This document shows positions 46,591 through 57,480 of a stretch of DNA of 64,000 nt, piece after piece. The first letter of the stretch is position 1; every line of letters starts with the position of its first letter. The DNA is from Corythucha ciliata (taxonomy: Eukaryota; Arthropoda; Insecta; Hemiptera; Tingidae), in contig CM075939.1 in assembly GCA_038030265.1 (NCBI GenBank), positions 13,807,253 through 13,871,252 on the forward strand, in the 5' to 3' direction. The notes beneath the pieces are model-generated. The model searched no databases. It worked only from the letters and a program-made list of their open reading frames with translations, and had not been told where the DNA came from. The translations under genes and the position numbers were made by a program.

Positions 46591-48475
46591 TTCAGCTTTA
46601 TTTTACCGAAACTCCGGCTTTACATTGGCTTTGTGATGCTCTGGCTTGAATTGATAGTTTTCTGGCGTGTCTATAGCTTTCTTACCTTGGATCCGGTTCT
46701 TCTCTACTTTGCTACAGACATTGTGTGGCGGTGCTCGTCGTGAATCGTGATCGTCTTGTTTTGCAGGGGTCGGGGAGGTGTGATGCGTGTTGCGTGCCAA
46801 AATTACTCGCTCGAAGGCGAGACTGATCTTCCTGTGTGTTTTTTTTTTTGAAAGGTGTGAAACACTGAAACCTGAAAGCGGTTTCATTTGATCTAATTTG
46901 ACTTCTCCCTGTTTTTTTTTTTTTATTATTAATTTTTTTTTACTCGCCCACCCTAGGGGCGATCACGATGGCAATTCGTCCTCACTATACAAAGTGTGAT
47001 AATATACACGTTTTGATTTAATTAAACCTACTAAAAAGAGGGCCCTGAAAGACCCCTTAAGGGTTCTTTTCTCTTTCTCGGGCGTTATAATCTCCTTTTA
47101 AAATGGCTCAAAAAGATTCGCATCTATCTAATTGGTAGAGAGAGAGAGAGAGAGAGTGAGAGAGAAAGAGTGAGTGAGAGGGAGGGTCTGGTGATGATGT
47201 ACTTTGTTTGGTGGGGAGGGGGTTTAGTTTTATGACCACCGATTTCTCAAAACCGCCACTTTTTTTATTTTTTTTTTAAAAAATAGTGATATTAGTGGTA
47301 GTGTTATTTTTCAACTTCTCAGATTCAGACGATTATTTTTTATTTATTCATTTTAAAAAGGTTTCACTTAAAAACACCGCCGTTTCCCCTTTTCGTGTTA
47401 GCACTTTCAATTTTTCACAGTATGAGCACAATTTACAATTGTACGGTGCCTCCCCCCTCAGGCTCGGAAAATAGCGTGCTAGGTGAAACAAATCTAGAAC
47501 GAGCCCTCCAGGGCTTTTTCCTAGCTGTTAAGTTACCAACAAACACACCCTTGTGTGATCCCCCCCTCCCAACACTATCTATCGTAACTCAACACACACA
47601 TCTGTTAGGCGATACAAATTAAACTTAACAATAAAGTGCAAAAAAAAAGAGGGAAAGAAGATGAAGAAGTAGGAAAAAGGCAACTACTTAAAAGTTGTCT
47701 AGAGCCACGCCTTTTTTTTCGTCCTTCACCTTTCGACGGTGCAATGTCGTTGCATAAGAACGACCTATCGCCAACAATGCATCTTTTTACCAACACGCGC
47801 TGGATTTTCTTATAAATATTTTGTTGTGAAGTTCATTTGGATAAAACGTGAACTTCTGACGTCTTCAGGAACAGATAACAAAATTATAGTTATCTCGACG
47901 CAGAAACAAATTGCTCTCTTCTCCTATGATTGATACCTTTTCAACGGTATGGCGTGCATAACTGCCCTGGGGATTTCGTTAAAAAAAATAATTGAAAAAA
48001 AAAAAGAAACAATTTTTGAATAAAATTCTCATAAACAAACGCGGCCGAAGGTGCGAGGAGAAACAAGACTTAATACAAATCACGCCGTTATCGAACAGAA
48101 TTGCATTTACAATCAATGAGGGATTGCCTAAGCCCAAGAAAGGTTTAAATTCATTCACAAAATGACTCTCTTCTCTGTACGCGTCTCCCATTCCATCATC
48201 CCCGCCACTCACCACAATTTCTAACTTTCTGATCCGCGAGAGAAGTACACCGCACCCGCACCTTTCATTAGGAAGCTCTTAAAAAAAAAAAAATAGAGCG
48301 AACTCATCAGGGAAAATTTAGAACAAGGTGAATTCAAGAAAGTCGCTTGAAGCAATTACATAAAAAAAACACAAAAAGCCGATTCTTGTATAAATGTGGT
48401 GAACATTAGTAGCAACACACATCTTAGGATCACCGGTAAGTACTTAATAAGAGCCCTCAATTACTGCCTTGATCT

Positions 48476-48508
<33 letters not shown>

Positions 48509-49150
48509 TTAAAAAAAAAGCAGACAGGAAAAACCTCCAGGCGTTAAAAGTTGGAGAGCTCCAAATGTTTTTCAACACTTCTTTTCTACGGTTCGTAATT
48601 TATTTTTTAAACAGGTGTCAAAAGCTACGCGAGAGATTCCCACTAGATATGGAAATTGAATTGGACAACAAGGATAGAGCGCGCCTAGTGTTTCTCTTTC
48701 GCTTGTCAAAATAAAATTGTTACCTAAAAACGCGGAAACGGTTTTATAGACAAGAAGATTGAGTTTACAATGTTTATATAGGACAGTAGACGCCGAGCAG
48801 TATACGATCTATTCTATAACTGCTATAGAAAGAAACCGGATGAGTCAATTTAAAAGAGATCGAAGTCATGTCGTTGATTTCTTAGAATTTCATTTTTGTC
48901 AGAATTAAGACCCGCAAGCTGCAATGCCGTGGATATTTAGCCAATTTCGTGCAGGTATTCGTCGCAGTCTTTGGGGCACTTTTGAGCCCGCGGCTACCCT
49001 ATGATTTCAGCCGCCACAAAAAGGTACTAAAAAACTTACAATTTCACTTTAAATTGAAACACGAAAATGTTTCGCGGACACTGAGCTTGGAACGTGTTGC
49101 TCAAATTAGGATATTGCTATTGGTAGGGAAGAGATCATTGCCCTTGAATT
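46590..49150. other. Largely unique region with simple-sequence tracts
   Basis: Contains a GA microsatellite at about 47137-47175, a T run at about 48478-48507, and poly(A)/poly(T) patches. Apart from the weak last-exon candidate at 48615 no coding region is supported. Confidence 0.45.
48615..48714 (+). CDS. Weak candidate last exon
   Basis: An acceptor (TTTTTTAAACAG) precedes a 33-codon frame reading CQKLRERFPLDMEIELDNKD and so on to TAA at 48712-48714, which overlaps an AATAAA poly(A) signal. The phase agrees with the exon ending at 39195. No similarity is recognised and the length is small, so chance is quite possible. Confidence 0.18.
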
Positions 49151-49281
49151 GAAAAAAATTTGCTTTTGTTTCAATTTTAGCCACTAGCTAGTACTTTTCC
49201 TCCTGATTCCTGAATTAGCGGTTTTTCTTTTAATTTTAGCAGTGGCTTAATAAGCTTTTTTCGCTACTTTATCCGCAAAGG
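49150..49281 (+). repeat. Minisatellite family A, forward
   Basis: A few forward units before a retroposed poly(A) segment. The same array continues in reverse from 49440. Confidence 0.6.
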
Positions 49282-49439
49282 AGGGAGGACAATGACTGGA
49301 TTACAACCTCCAATCATGCTTCATGTTAATTAGGATATTTATGTACCTACTATATTTCATATATTGGTGGCACAACTGCAATGTAAAAATCATTTTGCAA
49401 TAAAGTTTGTATTATTAAAAAAAAAAAAAAAAAAAAAAA
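49282..49439 (+). mobile_element. Short 5'-truncated retroposon with AATAAA and poly(A) tail
   Basis: CAATAAAGTTTGTATTATT is followed directly by a run of about 24 A. ATCCGCAAA before the segment resembles ATCCGAAAA after the tail, a possible target duplication. The roughly 130 bp body has no coding sequence, so it may be the 3' end of a LINE or of an mRNA. Confidence 0.55.
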
Positions 49440-49960
49440 ATCCGAAAATTAGTGTCTTTTCTCTGAGCTAAAATAGAGAAAATACGCTGATCCCCCGTTT
49501 CTTCAGGTCCTTTAGCGGATAAAATAGAGAAGGCGTATTAACGTGCTGTTTTTTGGATCAACAACGCGGCGAAAAGTTTAGAAAAATCGCTAAAAATCGT
49601 GGCTAAAACAGCGCTCATTCCTGGTTTCTCGATGCAAACTTCCAGACCATGATTGAGAAAAAAAATAACTGATTTGCGGTGTATATGTAGAGACCATTTT
49701 ACGGTCAAAAAAATCACAATACAAAAAAAGGCGCTAATGTGCTGTTCGTGGGCCAAACTTGCCCTCGGGGGCTGAATTAGTGGGAAAACCACGCAACTTA
49801 GCATGAAAAGTTGATGAAAAATCGCAAATTCACAGATAGAGGTTTAAAAGAACCGCTAATTTTATTCGCGGCCAAAATTGAGAAAAACGTTACTACTCGC
49901 GGCCAAAATTGAGATGTGCTCTAATTCGTGGCTAAAATTAAAAACAAATTGGGGTTGAGA
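49440..49960 (-). repeat. Minisatellite family A, reverse
   Basis: Reverse-oriented units (GCGGCCAAAATTGAG). Together with 49150-49281 it forms another forward-then-reverse arrangement. Confidence 0.75.
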
Positions 49961-50179
49961 CTACTACGAAATTAAAGTCTAAATAATAATCTAATAATAA
50001 TCTAATAAATAGCCAAAAACATTTGAATTTCTGGGTTTAAACTGTCGTGAAATAGGAATTTTCAACGGTCTGTCAGTGGTACGTGGTTTGTACGGTCGAA
50101 AAGGAGCGTGGGTAACCGTTGAGGGTGTCGCTCCACCAGATTTCAGATCAGCCCCAAGCTTGCAATCTTTTTAAATCCC

Positions 50180-50470
50180 CACGTGAATCGGTTCCGTAGT
50201 GTCATCGCGGGAGCATTCCTGCTGACTTTATAAAAGCGATGTATTCACATTTCGCGGGCAGGAAAGATCTATAGGCCTTAAAATGGTCGATAATGGTGTC
50301 AAATGTTCAGTTTCTGGGTTAAGATACTGCTCATGGGACCAAAAGCTAAGATTCTGAGGCCACATTTCCAGATTCCAGGCCATTAAGTAGCCATTTCTGA
50401 TCAAGAAGTGGACAAATTCAGTGTCCTGACAGATTTCTGGCTTCACGGTAAAATAATTATGCCCGATTAT
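50180..50470 (+). repeat. Dispersed repeat, second copy
   Basis: Direct copy of 46295-46590, with GGTTCCGTAGTG...GGGAGCATTCC at the start and TTCACGGTAAAATAATTATG at the end. Confidence 0.7.
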
Positions 50471-50629
50471 GTTACATAGTTTTTAATTAAAAAGAGGAAG
50501 AAGAAACCAAAAAGGTTAATGTAACGAAAAAGAATAAAGCTGTTACGCACAAGTGAATTACGTTTTTAAACCATCAATCTCGGAACACGTCGAGCGGGCC
50601 TCAAATGTACCTCAACTGCGTCACGATCT

Positions 50630-52140
50630 AGAGCTTTTCTCAATTTTAGCCGCGAATAATTTTTCAATTCTAGCCGCGAATAAATCTTAATTTAAGCCGC
50701 GAATAACCGCTTTTACTCTATTTCATATTGATCCACGGGCTGGAGTTTTTCACCATATTAAGCACCAAATGAGTGCATTTTGCCAGCTTCAGCAGCATTT
50801 TACCGCCTTTTCTCAATAGCGCTTTCTTTCACTTCTTAAACATGCAAACGAGCGCTATTTTCAATATTAGCCGCGAATTATTGCTCAATTCTTACTGCTC
50901 AAGCTTTTACTTCATTTTGCCTGCGAATTCGCTGATTTTCTCAGCTTGATCAGCGAATTACCATTTTTCCATTTTAGTAGCAAATGAGTTCTTTATCTTA
51001 ATTTTAACCGGGAACTAGCGGGTCTTCCCCATTTCAGCCACGTATTAGCAGGTTTTCCCAAATAGAACCGCGAATTAGCGTTTTTTTCAATTTTTGCAAC
51101 GAATTATTTAATAGTTTTAGCCGCGAATTAATTCCTGAAGTATACCGCACCCTTACTCAATTTTAGCCCAAGCGAATTGTTTTTTAAACAAAAAGTAGCT
51201 GCAAATGAGCGCTATTTGTCAACCTTGGCTGCGAATTTTCACAATTTCTTCATTTAGCGGGTTAACAAAAATCTATCCGTGTATTACCGTATTTTCTCAA
51301 TTTCAAGCGCAAAATATAGGTTTTTTCTCTTTTATCGCATGCAAATTAGCGCTTTTTCTCAATTTTAGTCACTATGTACCACAAATTGGCGTTTTTTTTC
51401 CAATACCAACAAAGCCTCCTGTGCGATTTATCGCTACTTTTGTTCCATTAAAACGCTTTTTTCACTGTGAATTAGTGCTTTTTCTAAATTATGGCTGCGA
51501 ACTCGCGTTTTTCTCAATTTTTAGTTTGCGAATTAGTGATTTTCTTTCGTGTTTTCCCACGAATTGGCGTTTTTCCACTATTTCAGTTGCGAATATTAGC
51601 GCTTTTTCAAAACTTTTTGCCATGGTGGTTGCCCCATAGTTAGCAGATTTGCGCGCCTTCTCGATTTTAACCTCCTACTAATGTTAGCGCATGCTCTATT
51701 CTAGGTTGCGGCAAATTTTAGCGGCAAATGAGCGCTTATTCTCAATATTAGCCGTGAATCAATGCTTACCACTTTATCTCAATTTTAGCAGCGAATTGAT
51801 GCATGAGAGAAGAAATCATTCTCTGCTAAGAGAAAGAGCTAATCGGAGCAAAAACAGTGAAAAACGCTAATTCGTGGTTGAAATCTAGAATAGTAGTGTT
51901 AATTCATGAATTAAATAGAGGAAAATCGCTAATTTGTGACGCTAATGTTAGGGCTTTTTCTCAATTTATAGCTACAAAAAGTTGTCCAAAAAACCGCGAA
52001 ACTGTGTTTTCTCAATTATAGCCGCTATTTTAACGGTTTTCTTCATTTTAGCCGCAAATTGGCTCTTTTTCTCAGTTCTTTTTCCTAATCTTAGCCACTA
52101 AATAGAGGGTTCTCTCAATTTCAGTCACAATTTGGGGGTT
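50630..52140. repeat. Minisatellite family A, forward with a short reverse block
   Basis: Forward units from 50630 to 51800 and again from about 51950 to 52140. Units between about 51825 and 51940 are reversed (AACGCTAATTCGTGGTTGAAAT). No gene. Confidence 0.8.
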
Positions 52141-52149
52141 TTCGCTATT

Positions 52150-52290
52150 AACTGGTAGATGGTAATGCGGTGTGGTGTAATGAGGGGGGCGGGGAGGCAT
52201 ACGTGTGGATGCGGGTCCCTTTTGAGAGCTCTGCTACACCTCACTGAAACCGTTTCGGTGCCACTGTTCGTGGCAATATTTCCTTTAGCC
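52150..52290 (+). repeat. Left copy of an inverted repeat pair
   Basis: TAATGCGGTGTGGTG...GAAACCGTTTCGGTGCCACT recurs inverted at about 55345-55465. The two copies enclose 3.1 kb. Confidence 0.65.
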
Positions 52291-52299
52291 ATAAAGCAC

Positions 52300-53480
52300 T
52301 GTCTGGGCCGGTTCCACGGCCAATAAAAAAGGGACCCGCAAAGGTTGCAATTTCGCGAAAACAAAGACGAGAAACTAGTGATTTCGCGAATGCTCACGCT
52401 CAAAATTGCGCGAGTTCCGCAAAAAAGAAGAAGAAAAAAAAAAAAAAAAAAAAACAGAAACTTGCAATTTTTAGAATATTCCCCGGAAAGTAGGAACTTT
52501 AAATATTACTTGCAATATTTCTCCGGAAATTGGAATGATGTAATTTTGTGGATATTAGTCAAGTTTTTGGGAGCTGTCGGGGCTGGCTATAGAAGGGAAA
52601 GGGACTATACGCCCTTCGCGTTACCCCCCTAAAATGTTTACCGTATGACAATGTGCTGCTGATCACGTACATAATATTTACAGTTTCACTCGTTTTCACC
52701 CTGAAATAGTTAATTCATGGCTGTTAACAGTCACAAACCTGCAGCTTCACGACTATTTTAGTTTCAAACCTCCCTTTTACGGATATTCAGCTTAGAAACT
52801 TGCAATTTCGATGGATATCCATTTAATCTCGACACTTTGGCCTCCGCTTGCAACATTTGCGGCTATTTCGCTCAGAACCCAAATTTATTTTTCACCCGAT
52901 TTCATGGCTTTGGTATTGATATATTGGCAATTCACCAGTCTACGCCTGTGAAAACCAAATTTTGTTGATTCAGAGGGTGATTCTGTAACTTTTCCGTGTT
53001 GAATTTTCAATTAAAACACTCGTCAAATATCACGGAATCAGCTTATTTTAAAGAACAATTTCAAGGAGCTGGTTCGTTTCCAAACCCAAATTTCGCTAGG
53101 TCGGTTCATTGAAAACCCAATCGCGCGGGGCTTTCTACCCCGAAGGTTTGGGTTTGGGCCACTTGAAAAACACATTCTGCGCGTTCGACTCCTAAAAATG
53201 TGAGATTTCGAGTAGTGGGCTCGTTCCAGCCAAATTTCACGGTGCTCATTCCCTTGAAACCCCAATTTCGAAGGGCTGGCTCACCCCAAAGAAGAAAAAA
53301 TAAAATTTCGCGGGTTAAGTCCTTTCGACAAGCCAATTTGAAGAGTTAGACTTCATCAACTATGAAATTTCGTGGAGTTGGACCGCTCAAAACTAATTTC
53401 GAGTGGCTGGCTCCCTGTAAAAAAACACAATTTCGCGGGGTACCCACCAAGAAAACCTGTTAGGTCCACCCTGAAAGGTT
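52300..53480. repeat. Minisatellite family E
   Basis: Units with GCAATTTCGCG and CCAATTTCGCGGGGCT words at about 30-50 bp spacing. An A run at 52436-52454. Open frames on the minus strand near 53040-53340 read only repeats. Confidence 0.65.
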
Positions 53481-55240
53481 GGGGGGAAAGGTAATATTTG
53501 CTTTCCTGAGGTCTCAAATCGCAAGATTAATTTTCACGATGTGAGGAAGTTATAAAGAATAAAAGTCCCAGTTTCCTACAGGTACAATGTTCGCGGCGGG
53601 AGCAGTTATAGAAAACATATTTAGCGGGGGCTCCCCTCGATGCATGCTAATCTCTTATTTAACCTCTATCATATATTTTCAGTTGTCTCATTAATTACCG
53701 TGATTCGAACTGTATAATCGGAGGGGGCCGTGGGGAGGGGGAGAAGATGATGGATTCACCGATTAGATATGGAAATTTGATGCAGGCTCTCACCGAAAAT
53801 CGTAATCTTCCGGGAATCTACCGGGATGCTTTGTAGGCAGGTGGCAGGGGGACGTGAAGTGATGACCATTTTTTTTTGACAGGACACAATTTTGAACCCT
53901 GTAATTTTGAATTTTTAAAAACTAAATATGATTTGCGACATATAAAATTAAAGACTTTCACGTGGAGCGAAGACTTTCCCTGGCTTGTGTTACGGACAAG
54001 ACTGTTAATTAAAAAAAAAAAATTAGTCGAAAAATCTGTAAGACAGTGGCCTCATATGGTGAAAAAAAAGCTCAGAATTTGCATAAAATGTGGATCTCCG
54101 TCATCATCGTCTTCTTTCCATCCATCCTTCGTATTTCACCCTTTTCAAGAAAAGAGACCATCAAGATTTAAAAAGCTTGCGATGGCTCTCCCCCCTGCCC
54201 CTCCCATCCACGGACTCGCGCACCGAGAGATGGTGATCTGACAGTTCACCTGACGAATGACCAAAGCGTCCACTAATGACGACGACGAGCTCGAACAAGT
54301 TGGAAAAACACAATAGGGGCCACGGTGATGACCGGACACTGGGAGGGGAGGGGTGATGGACAGTAAGCTTTTGACGTCTCAATCTTTTAACGGCGAGTGC
54401 CGAGGATATGAGCAGAAAAAAAAGAAAAAGGGGGATGGTTTTGTTTAAAATAAAATAAATGAGGAAAAGTGATGTGTGGGCCTCCGCGGGTGGCTCTAAA
54501 TAAGACACTTTGTTCCTCCACCGCCCACCTCTTCAATTGTATTTTTAGGGTCTCCCCTCCTCCTCTCTATCTGATTATCCATAAGGGAGAAAAGCTCATC
54601 GTTAGTGATGAGGAAACTTATGTACATAGACGCTGAAACGGGGCCCTTGAGACTCTTTCTAGTTCAGGAAGAGTTGGGTTTTAAATGAAGTCTTCTCCTG
54701 TATATAATGTCCATGAGAAGACCTTAAGTGATGAGATCATTTCCATATACCTGCAACTATATTAGAGATTGAAATATATTCAGTTAGTCAATCTCTTGAA
54801 AGCGCACGGTTCGAAGTCGTATATAAATGGCTTTGCTTTAACGAAGCGGCGCTGATTTCCAGTAATTCCTTTTCGCGTCTGTCGCACACTCGTCTACACG
54901 CGCTAATTTCATTTCACCCTTGACTGAAATCCATGATTGAAGTCAACCAAACGTGGCCAACTCGAAACAGATGATCGTGTGGTTGAAACGGCTGCTTTAG
55001 GGCAAAGTTGTGAGTTTTTTGCGGGGAATAATTGTGTTTTGTGGTAAATAGTCAATTATTGACGTTTAATTACAAGGTTGTGTGTACAAAAAATTAAGAT
55101 TCGAGGCCACATTTGGCGGCTTCTTATAGGCTTAGTGATCGCTGACATTAACGGTTTCCTATAGTAGAGATCTCTGTTCCTAATATAGGGAAAAATAACC
55201 TTTTCAAACGGGAGATAGTGATGACTTTCAATGGCCGATC
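53480..55240. other. Largely unique region, no gene proven
   Basis: Non-repetitive sequence. A TATA-like TATATAAATGG lies at 54820-54830 in a setting that could be a core promoter for a rightward transcript. No following coding exon could be supported. Confidence 0.3.
54820..54864 (+). promoter_or_regulatory. Possible TATA promoter
   Basis: TATATAAATGGC followed about 25-40 bp later by TTTCCAGTAA. Motif only, with no downstream gene to support it. Confidence 0.2.
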
Positions 55241-55344
55241 AACTGCAGATGCCCCTACCCCCACCCACTAGCACCACCAGAGGACCTACGTGAGTGTTTT
55301 GCGTTATCGTGACTTTTAACAAACATACTCAACTCAAAAGTGGC

Positions 55345-55465
55345 ACAATGAAAGAGCGGAGTGCAGTGGCACCGAAACGGTTTCAATAAAGTGCAGCAGA
55401 ACTCAAAAAGGGACCGACCCACACGTATGGGAGCCCCTTCTTCCATCACACCACACCGCATTGAC
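55345..55465 (-). repeat. Right copy of an inverted repeat pair
   Basis: Inverted partner of 52150-52290, sharing GTGGCACCGAAACGGTTTCA and CACACCACACCGCATT. Confidence 0.65.
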
Positions 55466-55489
55466 AATTTGTCAGCTAGCTAGGAGGTA

Positions 55490-56220
55490 ATATGAAGAAA
55501 AACGACAATTCGCGGCTGAAATTGAGAAAAATCTCTTTTCAGTGGCTTAGATTACAAAAAAAAAAACGCTAATTTGAGTTAAAATTGAGAAAACACGAAT
55601 TCGCAGAGTCTGAAGGTAAATTTTTGGCTAAAATTGAGAGAAAATGCTAATTCATGGCACAAATTGAATAAAATGGCTAGCTACTAATAACTAATGCGTG
55701 GCAGGAATTGAGAAAAATGCTAGTTCACGGCTAAAATTGAGATAAAGAGCTAATTCGCACGGATAAGTGCAGATGAGATAAAGGGCTAATTCGCGGATAA
55801 AGTGCCGAAAAACGCCAATAAACGTCCAAAATTGAGATAAATTGGAAGTCAGCGACTAAACTGAAGAAAAATTCACCAGTTCTTGAGACCACCAACACGG
55901 CAGGGTATCTGAAGGCAACTTAGCTGCTGAAATAGAGAATTTTAGCTATTTTCAAGTTCCTTCAGGCCCTTAATATAAGGCTGATATTGAAAAGGCGCGC
56001 AAATGTGCTAATCTTGGGTCAAGCATGTGGCAAAATGTTTGAAAGGGCGGAAATATAAGCGAATGAAATTGTAAAAAAGCGCTATAATTCGTTTCAAACT
56101 GCGAAAAAATCACAAATTCGCGGCTAAAAATTGAAAAATGCTCCAATTTGCGGCTATAATCAAGAAAAAGCGCTAATTCGAGGTTATAAAATTGAGAAAA
56201 AGCAACGATTATAATCGCTC
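55490..56220 (-). repeat. Minisatellite family A, reverse
   Basis: Reverse units (GCGGCTGAAATTGAGAAAAA) immediately before a family C array. Confidence 0.8.
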
Positions 56221-56239
56221 AGTAGGTTCATGCAAGTAT

Positions 56240-57480
56240 TTCGTGAAAACAGCAAATTTCGTCCTCTGAATTGTGAAATTAATCCTTGAAATGGTCAATT
56301 TCGTCCGGGAAATGTTAATTTCGACAATCAAAACTGGCAATTTCATCGTCAGAACTGTAAATTTTGACCTAGGAACTTTCAATTTCGTCCGGTAAATGTC
56401 AATGTTGTCATGTAAAACTGTCAATTTCATTCTTGAAACTGTCAATTTCGTCCCACAAATGTCAATTTCGTCGTTCATTACTGCAAATGTCCTCCAAATA
56501 GCCAATTTCATCCTTGAAACTGTCAATTTTGTCCTGGAAATGTCAATTTCGGCATTCAAAACTGGCAATTTCGTCATCTGAAATGTTAAATTTATCCTCG
56601 AAACTGTCAAATTCGTGCGCAAAATGACAATTTCGTCACACAAAACTGTAAATGTCGTCGTTCAAAACTGTCAATTTAGACCCGGCAACTACCAATAGAC
56701 ATTTGTCTCGGAAACCGTCTATTTCGGTCGAGAAACCGCCAATTCCGTCTTGGAAACAGTCAATTTCGTCGTCGAAACTTTCACTTTTGTCATGTAAACT
56801 GTCGATTTTGTTCTTACAACTGTCAATTTCGTCCCGGAAACCGTCTATTTCGTTCAAGAAACTGTCAATTTCGCCCTGGGATCTGTCAGTTTTGTCCTAT
56901 AAACTGTCAATTTCGTCCTCGTAACCGTCAATTTTGTCCTTGAAACTGTCAATTGCATCGTATAAAAGGTTAATTTCGTCCTGAAAACTGTTGATTTCAC
57001 CTTTGAAATTTTCGGTTTTGGCTTCAAAACTGTCAAAGTATCAATTAGCGATTTTTCTCAGTTTTAGTCGCGAATTAGCGGTTTTTCTTAATTATAGCAG
57101 CATAGTAGCGTTAGCAGCGTAGTAGCAGTCAATTTTGTCCTTGGAATTGTCAATTTCGTCGTATAAACTGTAAATTTCGTCCTAGAAACTTATAATTTTG
57201 TCATGTAAATTGTCGATTTCGTCCTTAGAACTGTCGATTTCGTCTCGGACACTATCAATGACATTTGTCAATTTCTTTCGAAAAACTGTCAAATTTGTCA
57301 ATTTTGTCCTATAAACTGTCAATTTCGTCCTGAAAACTCAATTTTGTCCTATAAACTGTAAATTTCGTCCTCGTAACCGTCAATTTTGTCCTGGAAACTG
57401 TCAATTTTATCGTATAAACGGTTAATTTCGACCTGGAAACGGCTGATTTCGCCTTTGAAATTCTCGATTTTGACGTTCAA
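56240..57480 (+). repeat. Minisatellite family C variant, about 20 bp period
   Basis: Units of the form GAAACTGTCAATTTCGTCCT, broken at about 57040-57125 by forward family A units. It shares the TGTCAATTT core with 20270-21440 but differs in the rest of the unit. Open frames on both strands, rich in Thr, Val, Ser and Lys, are repeat artefacts. Confidence 0.88.

Noticed and set aside
53876..54241. 121-codon plus-strand frame
   Set aside because: No recognisable motif, A-rich and T-rich patches, low-complexity Ser and Pro stretches, and no splice or promoter support.
56209..57036. Open frames of 60-144 codons in the family C region
   Set aside because: They read tandem repeat units on both strands; the residue pattern is just the repeat translated.
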